A DNA stretch of 64,000 nt from an uncultured Mucilaginibacter sp. (GCF_946479965.1 NZ_CAMLHX010000006.1:49576-113575); one strand, 5' to 3'. Shown: positions 7,386 to 14,885, counted from the stretch's first letter. Notes: a model not told the origin generated them from the sequence alone. A program made the numbers and translations.

Positions 7386-8591
7386 ATGCCAAATCCCCCT
7401 ATCCCCAAAAACGAATTTGAAAGGATAATTGACCTTTCTGATTATGATCTGGACTATTCAGGTCTGGAAGATAATTTTAAAGACCTTGCAAGGCTTGCAG
7501 CTAATGTGGCCGGTACAAAAATTTCTTTGGTAAACCTTATCGACTCCTTTACCCAATGGAGCATATCAAATCACGGCCTGGCTATTGATCAAATGCCAAG
7601 GGAAGACTCCGTTTGTCAGTATACTATTATGGACGATCAGCCTTTTGAGATAGCCGACCTTTCTGCTGATGATCGTTTTAAAGATAAGTTTTACGTTACG
7701 GACGACCCTAATCTTCGTTATTATTACGGCTTGCCATTAATAACATCTGAAGGGCATAACATAGGAGCGTTGTGTGTACTGGATAAGGAGTTTAAGACCA
7801 TATCACCCGAGAAAACGGAACTACTTAAGATAATCGCCAACGAGATAGTGAATCGTTTAAAAGCCCTCAAAGTAATTAATGATTTGAAGGGGCAGTTAAA
7901 GTATGCCGACGAGACAAAGAAAAAAGTAGCCCATGATATACGCGGTCCACTGGGCGGTATAATCGGGTTGGCACAGATCATAAGTGAGCAAGGGCATACT
8001 AACCAGATAGACGAGGTGCTTGAATTTATTAATTTGATACAAAAGAGCGGAAGGTCTCTTCTGGAATTGGCCGACGAGATATTAACAGCTGAAGAAAAGC
8101 AAGCGCCAAAGGGAGACGAATTTAATTTGATATTACTTAAGGACAAACTTGAAAAACTTTACCAGCCGCAGGCACGCAACAAAAACATATCATTTAATGT
8201 CTTTATATCGCCTGAGACGGCAACAGTGCCTTTCTCCAGAAATAAGCTACTTCAAATAATAGGTAATCTCATATCAAATTCAATGAAGTTTACACCTGAG
8301 GGTGGGCAAGTACGTGTTTCGTTAACATTGAAAACTGAAAAAGAAGTACCTATATTATTACAGATGACAGTAAGCGATACCGGTGTAGGGATGTCTGAAC
8401 AAGCCATTGAAAAAATACTTGGCGGAACAGCTTCGTCAACAGACGGTACAGAAGGGGAGCAAGGCTATGGCTTTGGGTTAGCTTTAGTTAAGCATCTTAT
8501 TGGCAGTTTGAATGGAACCATGCATATAATGTCAAAGCCGGGCGAGGGTGCAACGTTCGAAATAAGCTTACCGCAATTATCGTCTTTATAG
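7386..8591 (+). CDS. GAF-domain sensor histidine kinase
   Basis: A 401-residue soluble histidine kinase without membrane segments. A GAF domain occupies about residues 20-155 (AANVAGTKISLVNLIDSFTQW, DDPNLRYYYGLPLITSEGHNIGALCVLD). The HisKA dimerisation helix carries the phospho-acceptor His183 in KKVAHDIRGPLGGIIG. The HATPase domain follows (about 275-398), with N-box IIGNLISNSMKFTPEGG, DTGVGMS and GYGFGLALVKHLIGSLNGT. There is no receiver domain and no adjacent response regulator, so its partner is unknown. It converges on a minus-strand lipoprotein gene across a strong bidirectional terminator. Confidence 0.92.
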   Translation: MPNPPIPKNEFERIIDLSDYDLDYSGLEDNFKDLARLAANVAGTKISLVNLIDSFTQWSISNHGLAIDQMPREDSVCQYTIMDDQPFEIADLSADDRFKDKFYVTDDPNLRYYYGLPLITSEGHNIGALCVLDKEFKTISPEKTELLKIIANEIVNRLKALKVINDLKGQLKYADETKKKVAHDIRGPLGGIIGLAQIISEQGHTNQIDEVLEFINLIQKSGRSLLELADEILTAEEKQAPKGDEFNLILLKDKLEKLYQPQARNKNISFNVFISPETATVPFSRNKLLQIIGNLISNSMKFTPEGGQVRVSLTLKTEKEVPILLQMTVSDTGVGMSEQAIEKILGGTASSTDGTEGEQGYGFGLALVKHLIGSLNGTMHIMSKPGEGATFEISLPQLSSL

Positions 8592-8595
8592 CGCA

Positions 8596-8664
8596 TTAGC
8601 GCCTGATGGTTCTGACGAACGTAATTAAAACTATAAACACTACAGCAATTACAATAATTTTCAT
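8596..8664 (-). CDS. Possible 22-residue membrane peptide
   Basis: A 22-codon ORF on the minus strand begins MKIIVIAVVFIVLITF and ends VRTIRR. This is one hydrophobic helix with a positively charged tail, the usual shape of a small single-pass membrane peptide. A good -7 box, TATCTTTG (complement of 8686-8693), lies 21 bp upstream of the ATG, although no -33 TTG is seen because that place is taken by the terminator stem. Its 3' end abuts the stop of the histidine kinase gene. It could be chance; the hydrophobic pattern plus the promoter box is the only support. Confidence 0.35.
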   Translation of the reverse strand: MKIIVIAVVFIVLITFVRTIRR

Positions 8665-8693
8665 TTTACATTGGGCGATACCTGCCAAAGATA

Positions 8694-8735
8694 GTAAACA
8701 GAAAAACCCGCTCCATTGCGGGTTTTTCTGTTTAC
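8694..8735. terminator. 18-bp perfect bidirectional terminator
   Basis: The arms 8694-8711 and 8718-8735 are perfectly complementary around the 6-nt loop TCCATT. The GC core CCCGC/GCGGG is flanked by A- and T-runs, so it can act on both strands. It separates the histidine kinase gene (plus) from the DUF4397 gene (minus). Confidence 0.9.
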
Positions 8736-8750
8736 ATAAATACAGGTCTG

Positions 8751-9428
8751 TTAATTTTCGCCTATTAGATTAAAACCGATTGTCGCGCTTGATGTACCCG
8801 CTATATAAAGGGTATAAATGCCCCCGGCTGAAAGCGTTATAGGTAAGTTCAGTAAAACAGAGGTTGATCCGCCGGTGTAAAGCGAATAGCTGTTTGCAGC
8901 ATCAACATCCTGATAGGCAGAGGCAGCTTTATAAGTTAGCGCCGAAACGATCTTCGCGCCTCCGGATATGCCAAAATCTGCACTGGAGCCTACACCCGTG
9001 CTAAGGTTAATAAAACGAATGCGAGCTTTACCCGATGCCGGAGGTGTACGATCGTTTTCATAAACATTAACGGATTTATCATCAGTTAAAAATACGCTGT
9101 AATATTTCCCCGGCACAAAGCTGGTAGCCGCAGATGCGTTTACATCTGTAGTGCCGTTTGTTTTAAACGAGATGGTAGGGCTCCCTGTAACGCTGAAATA
9201 ACCAATTGTTTGCGTGTAAACCAAACCAGATGAAGTAAGTTTTTGATTGTCAAAATAAACATCCTGTGGTGATGACGAGGCAGCCGCATTTGTGATAGCA
9301 ACTGCCGCTACATCTACATGGTTATCGTCGTTATTTTTTTTACAGGATGAAAAAACGGAAGACAATAAAGCAACGCTGAATAATACTGATAAGGTTCGGT
9401 GGATTTTTACGTTCAATATATTTTTCAT
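8751..9428 (-). CDS. DUF4397 lipoprotein
   Basis: A secreted lipoprotein of 225 residues if started at the ATG whose complement is 9426-9428. That start gives MKNILNVKIHRTLSVLFSVALLSSVFSSCKK, a lipobox-type signal with the Cys of SSC as acylation site. A longer in-frame start at 9515 would put 29 polar residues before the signal and is rejected. The rest is a beta-sandwich repeat pattern typical of DUF4397 (ARIRFINLSTGVGSSADFGISGG, SSVLLNLPITLSAGGIYTLYIAG), a domain of unknown function found on Bacteroidota surface proteins. It is probably an outer-membrane lipoprotein. It is divergent from the CDF transporter. Confidence 0.8.
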   Translation of the reverse strand: MKNILNVKIHRTLSVLFSVALLSSVFSSCKKNNDDNHVDVAAVAITNAAASSSPQDVYFDNQKLTSSGLVYTQTIGYFSVTGSPTISFKTNGTTDVNASAATSFVPGKYYSVFLTDDKSVNVYENDRTPPASGKARIRFINLSTGVGSSADFGISGGAKIVSALTYKAASAYQDVDAANSYSLYTGGSTSVLLNLPITLSAGGIYTLYIAGTSSATIGFNLIGEN

Positions 9429-9544
9429 AGTTGTAATATTTTTATTTACAATAATATCAAATAAACAGGGAATATAATAAATGGTTTTATCGCCCTTATC
9501 ACGTCTTAAAAACAAAATGCCCGCTGCGCTATTAATGTAGTATC

Positions 9545-10480
9545 ATGGCATCATCTAAAAAATCTATTTACAGTGCACTTATAGCTAATTTGCTTATTGC
9601 TGTTACGAAATTTGTTGCCGGAGCAGTTAGTAATAGCTCGGCTATGATAGCTGAAGGGGTACACTCAGTAGTGGATACAATAAACCAGCTATTATTATTG
9701 CTCGGCATAAGACTTAGTAAAAAGCGACCTGACAAATATCATCCACTTGGATATGGAAAAGAGCTGTATTTCTGGTCATTTGTGGTGTCTATTATGATTT
9801 TTGGTCTTGGCGGTGGGATATCGATATACCAGGGCGTTCTGCACATTCTTAATCCAATTGAACAGGGTGATCCGTTTTGGAGCTATGTGGTTTTAAGTTT
9901 GTCAATAATTTTTGAGGGTTCGTCGCTTATTATAGCTGCTAAGGAGTTCAACCGTCTTAGAAACGGACAAACCTGGTGGGATGCTATAGTAAACAGCAAA
10001 GACCCTTCAACTTTTTTGGTATTATTTGAGGATGCTGCTGCAGTAGTTGGGTTGCTCATAGTTATGATCTGCCTTTGGCTAAGCCATCATTTTAATAAAC
10101 CTTTTATTGACGGTATTGCATCTTTATTGGTGGGTTTATTACTGGTCTTTGTATCGATGATTTTAGCACGCGAGAGCCGCAGTTTATTGATGGGTGAGGG
10201 GATAAGAAAGAAAACGAAAGCACGCATTAAAATAATAGTGGAAGATGACGAAGCGGTTTTGCGGCTGATGCACTTGCTGTCTACCTACCAGTCGCCCGAA
10301 GAAGTGCTACTGATGCTCATTGTAGCTTTTAAGCCTGATCAAAACACAGCAAAGATAAATGATGCTATTGATCGTATCCGGGCCAAAATAAAGGCTGAGT
10401 TCAACTTAATAAAGTTTGTTATTATACAACCTGAGGTGTATGAAGGGCGGATAAATCCCCGCATTCAGAACTACATCTAA
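9545..10480 (+). CDS. Cation diffusion facilitator (metal efflux)
   Basis: A 311-residue member of the CDF family, proton-coupled exporters of Zn2+, Fe2+ or Mn2+ in the inner membrane. The first metal-site motif is visible as EGVHSVVDT (HxxxD, His40 and Asp44) in the second membrane helix, and the partner motif in the fifth helix is FEDAAAVVG. About six hydrophobic segments precede a C-terminal cytoplasmic domain (about 220-311, KARIKIIVEDDEAVLRL). Metal specificity cannot be set from sequence by eye. The H/D pair rather than D/D is consistent with a Zn-type site (family knowledge). It stands alone between a divergent lipoprotein gene and the SRP RNA. Confidence 0.92.
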   Translation: MASSKKSIYSALIANLLIAVTKFVAGAVSNSSAMIAEGVHSVVDTINQLLLLLGIRLSKKRPDKYHPLGYGKELYFWSFVVSIMIFGLGGGISIYQGVLHILNPIEQGDPFWSYVVLSLSIIFEGSSLIIAAKEFNRLRNGQTWWDAIVNSKDPSTFLVLFEDAAAVVGLLIVMICLWLSHHFNKPFIDGIASLLVGLLLVFVSMILARESRSLLMGEGIRKKTKARIKIIVEDDEAVLRLMHLLSTYQSPEEVLLMLIVAFKPDQNTAKINDAIDRIRAKIKAEFNLIKFVIIQPEVYEGRINPRIQNYI

Positions 10481-10541
10481 TTGTGCTACAGTAACTTCGA
10501 TTTGTTTTAACATTTTGTTAACCGCAAAGCAAAGGTTTTTC

Positions 10542-10549
10542 TATATTTG
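10542..10549 (+). promoter_or_regulatory. -7 box of the SRP RNA gene
   Basis: TATATTTG is a perfect match to TAnnTTTG and lies 5 bp before the first paired base of the SRP RNA. The best upstream TTG is 24-25 bp away, slightly far, so the -33 element is uncertain. Confidence 0.6.
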
Positions 10550-10553
10550 CGGC

Positions 10554-10650
10554 GGGTAAGTCTTTTACGGCCAGCTCCTCTTGAACTCCCCCAGGGTGGG
10601 AACGCAGCAAGGGTAGAGAGTTGAGCGGCGCGATAAAAGTAGCTTACCCA
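10554..10650 (+). ncRNA. ffs: Signal recognition particle RNA (small 4.5S type)
   Basis: About 97 nt that fold into the single long hairpin of the bacterial small SRP RNA. The terminal stem pairs GGGTAAG (10554-10560) with CTTACCC (10643-10649). The apical domain IV has the conserved CAGG side, the GGAA tetraloop (10599-10602) and the asymmetric GCAGCA side (10604-10609), flanked by complementary CTCTT/GAGAG and CCGCTC-like stems. This is the binding site of Ffh. A T-run (10651-10656) follows the closing stem and should terminate transcription. A -7 box lies just upstream. The ends are estimated from the pairing and may be off by a few bases. Confidence 0.95.
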
Positions 10651-10776
10651 TTTTTTGTGCCTTTTTTTTCGGTCGATGATCTATCGAATGTAATTTTCGC
10701 CAAACCTTATCTATCCAATCCCAAATCTTCAATAACCAGTCTTTTCAAAATCTTATCTTAGCAAAAAAATATTTAA

Positions 10777-11736
10777 ATGCTGGATATTCTTATTATTGGC
10801 GGTGGGCCCATCGGAATTGCTTGCGGACTAAAGGCGCAAAAGGCAGGTTTAAGTTTTGTGATCGTCGAAAAAGGCTGCCTTACAAATTCCATATATAATT
10901 ATCCTGTTACCACTACTTTTTTCTCAACGTCTGAGCGGTTGGAGATAGATAATATACCCTTTACAACACTGCACGCCAAACCTAATCGCGCCGAAGCTTT
11001 GGAATATTATAGGAGAATAACGTTGGCCAATTCATTGCCGGTAAAACTATTTGAAGAAGTGGTTGAGGTGACGCGTCTGGAAACAGGTTATTCTGTTACT
11101 ACTACAAAGGCTAAATACGATGTAAAAAATGTAATAATTGCCACCGGTTTTTATGATGTGTGTGTGAATCTTGATATACCCGGAGAAGAATTGCCAAAGG
11201 TTAAACATTATTTTACTGACCCTCACTACTACGCCATGCAAAAAGTGGTGGTAGTGGGCGCAAGCAATTCTGCAATTGATGTTGCACTTGAAACTTTTAG
11301 AAAAGGAGCGGAGGTTACATTAGTGGTTCGCGGCCCTGAAATTGGTCCAAGGGTTAAGTATTGGGTTAGACCGGATGTGATCAACCGGATAGAGGAGGGA
11401 ACTATCAAAGCCTATTTTAATTCGGCATTAAAGGAAATTCGCGATACCGAAGTTGATATTGAAACGCCCGAAGGACCGGTTACTATAAAAAATGATTTTG
11501 TATTAGCAATGACAGGCTATCAGCCTAATTTTTCACAATTAAAAAAGTGGGGGTTGAAAATGGATAATGATCTTCTAGTTCCCACTTATAACCCTGAAAC
11601 TATGGAAACGCATTTGCCCGGTTTATATCTTGCCGGTGTGGTTTGCGGAGGCTTAAATACGCACCTTTGGTTTATTGAAAACTCACGCGTTCACGCCGAA
11701 ATGATAGTGGGTGATATTGTTGCGAAGCAAGGTTGA
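10777..11736 (+). CDS. ypdA: YpdA-type FAD/NAD(P) disulfide reductase
   Basis: A 319-residue flavoprotein of the YpdA family, reported as NADPH-dependent bacillithiol disulfide reductase in Firmicutes. An FAD-binding GGGPIG loop is at residues 8-13 and a second dinucleotide loop VVVGASNSAIDVAL at about 157-170. The family stretches YPVTTTFFSTSERLEI near residue 45 and ATGFYDVCVNLDIPGEELPKVKHYFTDPHYY near 125-155 are clear. The thioredoxin-reductase CxxC is absent, as expected for YpdA. This suggests that the organism uses bacillithiol as low-molecular-weight thiol (inference). It lies between the SRP RNA and the arginine operon and is followed by a word-palindrome. Confidence 0.85.
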   Translation: MLDILIIGGGPIGIACGLKAQKAGLSFVIVEKGCLTNSIYNYPVTTTFFSTSERLEIDNIPFTTLHAKPNRAEALEYYRRITLANSLPVKLFEEVVEVTRLETGYSVTTTKAKYDVKNVIIATGFYDVCVNLDIPGEELPKVKHYFTDPHYYAMQKVVVVGASNSAIDVALETFRKGAEVTLVVRGPEIGPRVKYWVRPDVINRIEEGTIKAYFNSALKEIRDTEVDIETPEGPVTIKNDFVLAMTGYQPNFSQLKKWGLKMDNDLLVPTYNPETMETHLPGLYLAGVVCGGLNTHLWFIENSRVHAEMIVGDIVAKQG

Positions 11737-11737
11737 C

Positions 11738-11845
11738 GGTTGATTATGTTGATTGGGTGAATGGTTATACTTTTTGTCATTGTTTATCAGTGCGTTGTAA
11801 TATTAATTTGATCAACTACTCAACCATTCAACTAAATCAACTTTA
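11738..11845. repeat. Intergenic word-palindrome, GTTGATTGGGTGAA type
   Basis: The left part contains GGTTGATTATG followed by TTGATTGGGTGAA. The right part contains the complementary words TCAACTACTCAACC and CAACTAAATCAAC, so the segment can form an imperfect hairpin just after the ypdA stop. A second copy with the same words is at 43886-43956, between clpP and clpX. Confidence 0.7.
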
Positions 11846-11847
11846 AC

Positions 11848-11882
11848 TTGCATAAATAAAAAATTATGCAAACTTTTGCATC
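11848..11882 (+). promoter_or_regulatory. Arginine operon promoter overlapped by ArgR-like boxes
   Basis: TTG (11848-11850), a 20-bp spacer and AACTTTTG (11871-11878) fit the Bacteroidota -33/-7 promoter with one mismatch at the TA. Two perfect dyads cover it: TTGCATAA (11848-11855) with TTATGCAA (11864-11871), and ATGCAAA (11866-11872) with TTTGCAT (11875-11881). The 18-bp window TATGCAAACTTTTGCATC has the same arm and spacer geometry as the known ARG box (TGAAT-N4-ATTCA). A repressor here would block RNA polymerase directly. Assignment to ArgR is inferred from the downstream genes; no argR gene is in the window. Confidence 0.6.
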
Positions 11883-11912
11883 AAATTTTAAATAAAGCAA
11901 ATAACTCTAAAA

Positions 11913-12035
11913 ATGAACCTTCAAAGCTTAAATAAGCCCGCTACGAGAGCAATAAAAGCTCCGTTTGCCGCTGCTTTGGTTTCAACTGTTTTATTTACTC
12001 CATCACGACGAAGGCTCTATATCCCCAGAGTTTAA
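11913..12035 (+). CDS. Candidate arginine leader peptide
   Basis: A 40-codon ORF begins about 28 nt after the predicted transcription start and ends 120 nt before the first gene of the arginine operon. It contains five Arg codons, three of them consecutive (cga cga agg, residues 32-34, at 12006-12014) and one two codons before the stop. No other feature suggests a stable protein. Arg-rich short ORFs at this place are the expected form of an attenuation leader for an arginine operon, and the stop codon lies inside the left arm of a stem (12026-12038). This is an inference from position and codon content; chance cannot be excluded. Confidence 0.45.
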   Translation: MNLQSLNKPATRAIKAPFAAALVSTVLFTPSRRRLYIPRV

Positions 12036-12146
12036 TTGCAGGTTGTTATTGCCTGAGCAAAAAAACCGGAGTTTCAATTAAACTTCTCTGTTAAAAAACA
12101 CTTTAATAACAAAGGCATCACAGCCAAATGTTAACAGTAATTTTTT
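12026..12146 (+). promoter_or_regulatory. Possible attenuator with alternative stems
   Basis: Stem A pairs 12026-12038 (CAGAGTTTAATTG) with 12075-12090 (CAATTAAACTTCTCTG), 13 bp with a 3-nt bulge. Stem B pairs CTGTTAA (12088-12094) with TTAACAG (12131-12137) and is followed by TTTTTT (12141-12146). A and B share bases 12088-12090 and so compete. A ribosome paused on the triple Arg would leave most of A's left arm free, and one at the stop codon would cover it. Stem B is weak (7 bp, long loop), so termination is doubtful and only inferred. Confidence 0.35.
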
Positions 12147-12155
12147 CTTTCTACA

Positions 12156-12812
12156 ATGACCATACAAGATTTTGATATACAGGTAGCATCAGCACAGCAT
12201 ATAGACTATGCGCAGGTTATATGCGACGAGATGGCGGAGTCGGCTAAAGCCAGAGGCACCGGCATTGCGCAACGTTCGCCTGAGTATGTAGCTAATAAAA
12301 TGCTGGAAGGCAAAGCAGTTATTGCCTTGCACAAAGACGGTACCTGGGCAGGTTTTTGCTACATTGAAACCTGGAGCCACGGCGATTTTGTTGCTAACTC
12401 CGGGCTTATCGTTTCGCCGCCATTCCGTAAGGCTGGTTTAGCTAAGGCTATTAAGCATAAAATATTCGAACTTTCGCGCACCAAGTATCCTGACGCAAAA
12501 CTGTTCGGTTTAACTACCGGGCTGGCGGTAATGAAGATAAACTCTGAATTGGGCTACGAGCCGGTAACGTATTCTGAACTTACGCAGGACGAGGAGTTTT
12601 GGAAAGGCTGTAGAAGCTGCGTTAATTATGATATATTAACCAGCAAGGAACGTAAAAACTGTATGTGTACCGCCATGCTATTTGATCCGGCTGAAAAGCA
12701 GAAAGTCACAGAGGATAAGCTGCAAAAAATCACGCACAAGGCTAACTTGTTCAAGAGAATTGAAACTGCAATTAAAAGTTTCGGGCAGAGCCTTGACGAA
12801 AGTTTAAAGTAA
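12156..12812 (+). CDS. GNAT acyltransferase, probable N-acylglutamate synthase
   Basis: A 218-residue GNAT-fold enzyme that opens the arginine operon. The GNAT core is visible at about 50-140: AVIALHKDGTWAGFCYIETW, then SGLIVSPPFRKAGLAKAIKHKIFELS, which holds the acyl-CoA-binding region. The C-terminal part has a Cys-rich segment, KGCRSCVNYDILTSKERKNCMCTA (four Cys), as in metal- or structure-stabilised members. As I recall, Bacteroides arginine clusters begin with a GNAT of this type, thought to make N-acyl- (perhaps N-succinyl-) glutamate in place of a classical ArgA/ArgJ. No argA or argJ is seen here, so I infer this role. Expression probably follows the promoter at 11848. Confidence 0.7.
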   Translation: MTIQDFDIQVASAQHIDYAQVICDEMAESAKARGTGIAQRSPEYVANKMLEGKAVIALHKDGTWAGFCYIETWSHGDFVANSGLIVSPPFRKAGLAKAIKHKIFELSRTKYPDAKLFGLTTGLAVMKINSELGYEPVTYSELTQDEEFWKGCRSCVNYDILTSKERKNCMCTAMLFDPAEKQKVTEDKLQKITHKANLFKRIETAIKSFGQSLDESLK

Positions 12813-12823
12813 GATTAACTATA

Positions 12824-12888
12824 GAAACGCAGTTTATTGCGTGTCATTTGAAACAAATATATAAAGGCGCAATCTGTTGCGTCTCTAC
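12824..12888. repeat. Paired hairpins of GCAATNTNTTGCGT type
   Basis: Two short hairpins lie in the 87-bp gap inside the operon: ACGCAGTTTATTGCGT (12827-12842) and GGCGCAATCTGTTGCGTC (12866-12883). They share the words ACGCA/GCGCAA and TTGCGT. They belong to the general style of small intergenic palindromes seen elsewhere in this window. Confidence 0.6.
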
Positions 12889-12899
12889 ATCTAACAATA

Positions 12900-14096
12900 A
12901 TGGATAAGAAAAAAGTAGTATTGGCTTATAGCGGAGGTTTAGACACCTCGTTTTGTTGCATTTATTTAACTCGTGACTTAGGTTATGAAGTGCATTCAGT
13001 AATTGTGAACACCGGTGGTTTCAGCGAAGATGAATTAAAAACAGTTGAAAAACGCGCATACGAAATGGGCGTAACCTCTCATCACGTGGTAGACGAAACT
13101 GAGAATTTCTATAACACTTGTGTACGTTACTTAATTTATGGTAACGTATTAAAGAACAATACTTATCCATTGTCAGTTAGTGCCGAGCGCGTTAGCCAGG
13201 CTACTGCCATTGCTAACTATGCTAAAGAGATTGGCGCTGAGTTTGTAGCACACGGAAGTACTGGTGCAGGTAACGACCAGGTTAGGTTTGATATGATCTT
13301 TAATATATTGATCCCGAACGTTGGTATCATTACACCGATACGTGATTTGAAGTTAAGCCGTGAAGCTGAGATAGAATACCTGAAAAAGCACGGTGTTGAA
13401 ATGAACTTCGAAAAAGCGAAGTATTCTATAAACAAAGGTATTTGGGGTACATCAGTAGGTGGCAAGGAAACCCTTACATCTAACCTGGGCATGCCTGAGG
13501 ATGCATGGCCAACACAGGTTACAGAATCAGAAACCAAAAACATTGAGCTGGAATTTGTGCATGGAGAGCTTGTTGGTTTAAACGGCGTTAGGTATGATCA
13601 TCCGACCAAAGTAATACAGGAATTGCAAGCTATTGCCGGTCCTTACGGTTTGGGTAGGGATATCCACGTAGGTGATACCATCATAGGTATAAAAGGCCGC
13701 GTTGGTTTTGAAGCCGCGGCGCCAATGATCATTATAAAAGCGCATCATACGTTAGAAAAACACACGTTAACTAAGTGGCAGCTAACCTGGAAAGATCAGC
13801 TTTCAATGTTTTACGGCAATTGGTTGCACGAGGGACAGTTTCACGACCCAATTATGCGTAACATGGAGGCCTTTTTAACCGATACGCAGAAACAGGTTAC
13901 AGGTAGAGTATTTGTACAACTGCAACCATATCGTTTCCAGGTAGTAGGTATTGAGTCTGATCACGATCTGATGTCAAACAAATTTGGAACCTACGGCGAA
14001 ATGAATAATTCATGGAGCGGCGACGATGTTAAAGGTTTCTCGAAGATTTTCGGTAACCAGGTAATGATCTATCATAAAGTAAACGGCGCGGAATAA
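12900..14096 (+). CDS. argG: Argininosuccinate synthase
   Basis: Joins citrulline and aspartate with ATP to give argininosuccinate (arginine biosynthesis, cytoplasm). At 398 residues it has the family length. The N-type ATP pyrophosphatase P-loop AYSGGLDTS is at residues 9-17. The segments STGAGNDQVRFD and KYSINKGIWGTSVGGKET are characteristic ArgG blocks around the citrulline and aspartate sites. The TAA stop shares its last A with the ATG of the next gene, so translation is probably coupled. It follows the acyltransferase in the operon by 87 bp. Confidence 0.96.
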   Translation: MDKKKVVLAYSGGLDTSFCCIYLTRDLGYEVHSVIVNTGGFSEDELKTVEKRAYEMGVTSHHVVDETENFYNTCVRYLIYGNVLKNNTYPLSVSAERVSQATAIANYAKEIGAEFVAHGSTGAGNDQVRFDMIFNILIPNVGIITPIRDLKLSREAEIEYLKKHGVEMNFEKAKYSINKGIWGTSVGGKETLTSNLGMPEDAWPTQVTESETKNIELEFVHGELVGLNGVRYDHPTKVIQELQAIAGPYGLGRDIHVGDTIIGIKGRVGFEAAAPMIIIKAHHTLEKHTLTKWQLTWKDQLSMFYGNWLHEGQFHDPIMRNMEAFLTDTQKQVTGRVFVQLQPYRFQVVGIESDHDLMSNKFGTYGEMNNSWSGDDVKGFSKIFGNQVMIYHKVNGAE

Positions 14097-14443
14097 TGAA
14101 CACTGTATTTTCAAAGGGCGAATGTCTGGAACATTACACATGGGGCGATGACTGCCACGGGTGGACCTTTGTAGATACCGAAGCATTATCTGTTAAACAG
14201 GAGCTGATGCCGCCCGACACTGCGGAACAACTGCATTATCATGAGCAAGCAAGGCAAGTGTTTTTTATTTTGAAGGGCAAGGCCTTGTTTACCATTAATG
14301 GTGAGCAAACGGAGTTGCGCGAGCAGCAAGGGATAGAAATATTGCCCGGACAGCAGCACCAGATAGCCAATAACCAGCAAACCGACCTGGAGTTTATTTT
14401 ATACAGTTATCCATCAACAAAAAATGACAGGGTTAATTGTTAA
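14096..14443 (+). CDS. Cupin domain protein
   Basis: A 115-residue single-domain cupin. Motif 1 is visible as LHYHEQARQVFFILKGKA (about 42-60, with two His and a following Glu-like position taken by Gln), and motif 2 as GIEILPGQQHQIANN (about 82-96, with the His). Small cupins of this kind often bind a metal and a small ligand, but the substrate is unknown. Its ATG overlaps the argG stop (TAATG) and its end overlaps the next GNAT gene by 20 bp, so it is embedded in the arginine operon and probably translated by coupling. A link to arginine metabolism is only suggested by position. Confidence 0.8.
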   Translation: MNTVFSKGECLEHYTWGDDCHGWTFVDTEALSVKQELMPPDTAEQLHYHEQARQVFFILKGKALFTINGEQTELREQQGIEILPGQQHQIANNQQTDLEFILYSYPSTKNDRVNC

Positions 14444-14885
14444 ACAGATAGATACGACGGAAGCTGGTTTAGTAATAGAACTGTTTGATAAATACAGGAT
14501 ATTTTACAAACAGGCACCAGATATAGCCTTGGCTGAAAGATTTATATCTGACAGGTTGAATAATAACGAGTCGGTAATATATGTTGCCTTTATTGATGAT
14601 AAGCCGGTAGGGTTTACGCAGCTTTATCCAAAATACTCATCTATGCGCGCGGTGAAGAATTGGATACTGAACGATCTGTATGTGGATGAAGCCTACAGAA
14701 AACAAGGAGTTGCAAGTCAATTGATACAAGCAGCTATGGATTTTGCCAAAGCAAATAATGCCAGGTTTGTTCAGTTAGAAACACAAACAGATAACTATAC
14801 GGCTCAAAATTTATATGAGTCGGTTGGATTTATACAACAGCAACCGGATACAGCGTTTTTATTGTATCGTAAGAGTGTTGACTAA
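14424..14885 (+). CDS. GNAT family N-acetyltransferase
   Basis: A 153-residue single-domain GNAT acetyltransferase. The fold is clear: YVAFIDDKPVGFTQLYPKYS (strand pair), NDLYVDEAYRKQGVASQLIQAA (motif A, with the acetyl-CoA-binding R/Q-x-x-G-x-A), and VQLETQTDNYTAQNLYESVGF (motif B). It resembles acetyltransferases of small amines or amino acids. Its start overlaps the cupin gene by 20 bp and it ends 10 bp before argC, within the arginine operon. The substrate is unknown; an acylation step in the pathway or a side role are both open. Confidence 0.85.
   Translation: MTGLIVKQIDTTEAGLVIELFDKYRIFYKQAPDIALAERFISDRLNNNESVIYVAFIDDKPVGFTQLYPKYSSMRAVKNWILNDLYVDEAYRKQGVASQLIQAAMDFAKANNARFVQLETQTDNYTAQNLYESVGFIQQQPDTAFLLYRKSVD

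Noticed and set aside
9429..9515. Longer N-terminus of the DUF4397 lipoprotein
   Set aside because: It would bury the lipoprotein signal 29 residues inside the protein and nearly touch the divergent transporter gene.
10554..10650. tRNA or small RNA of another class at the SRP position
   Set aside because: The single long hairpin with GGAA tetraloop and GCAGCA side is specific for SRP RNA; no cloverleaf or CCA end is present.
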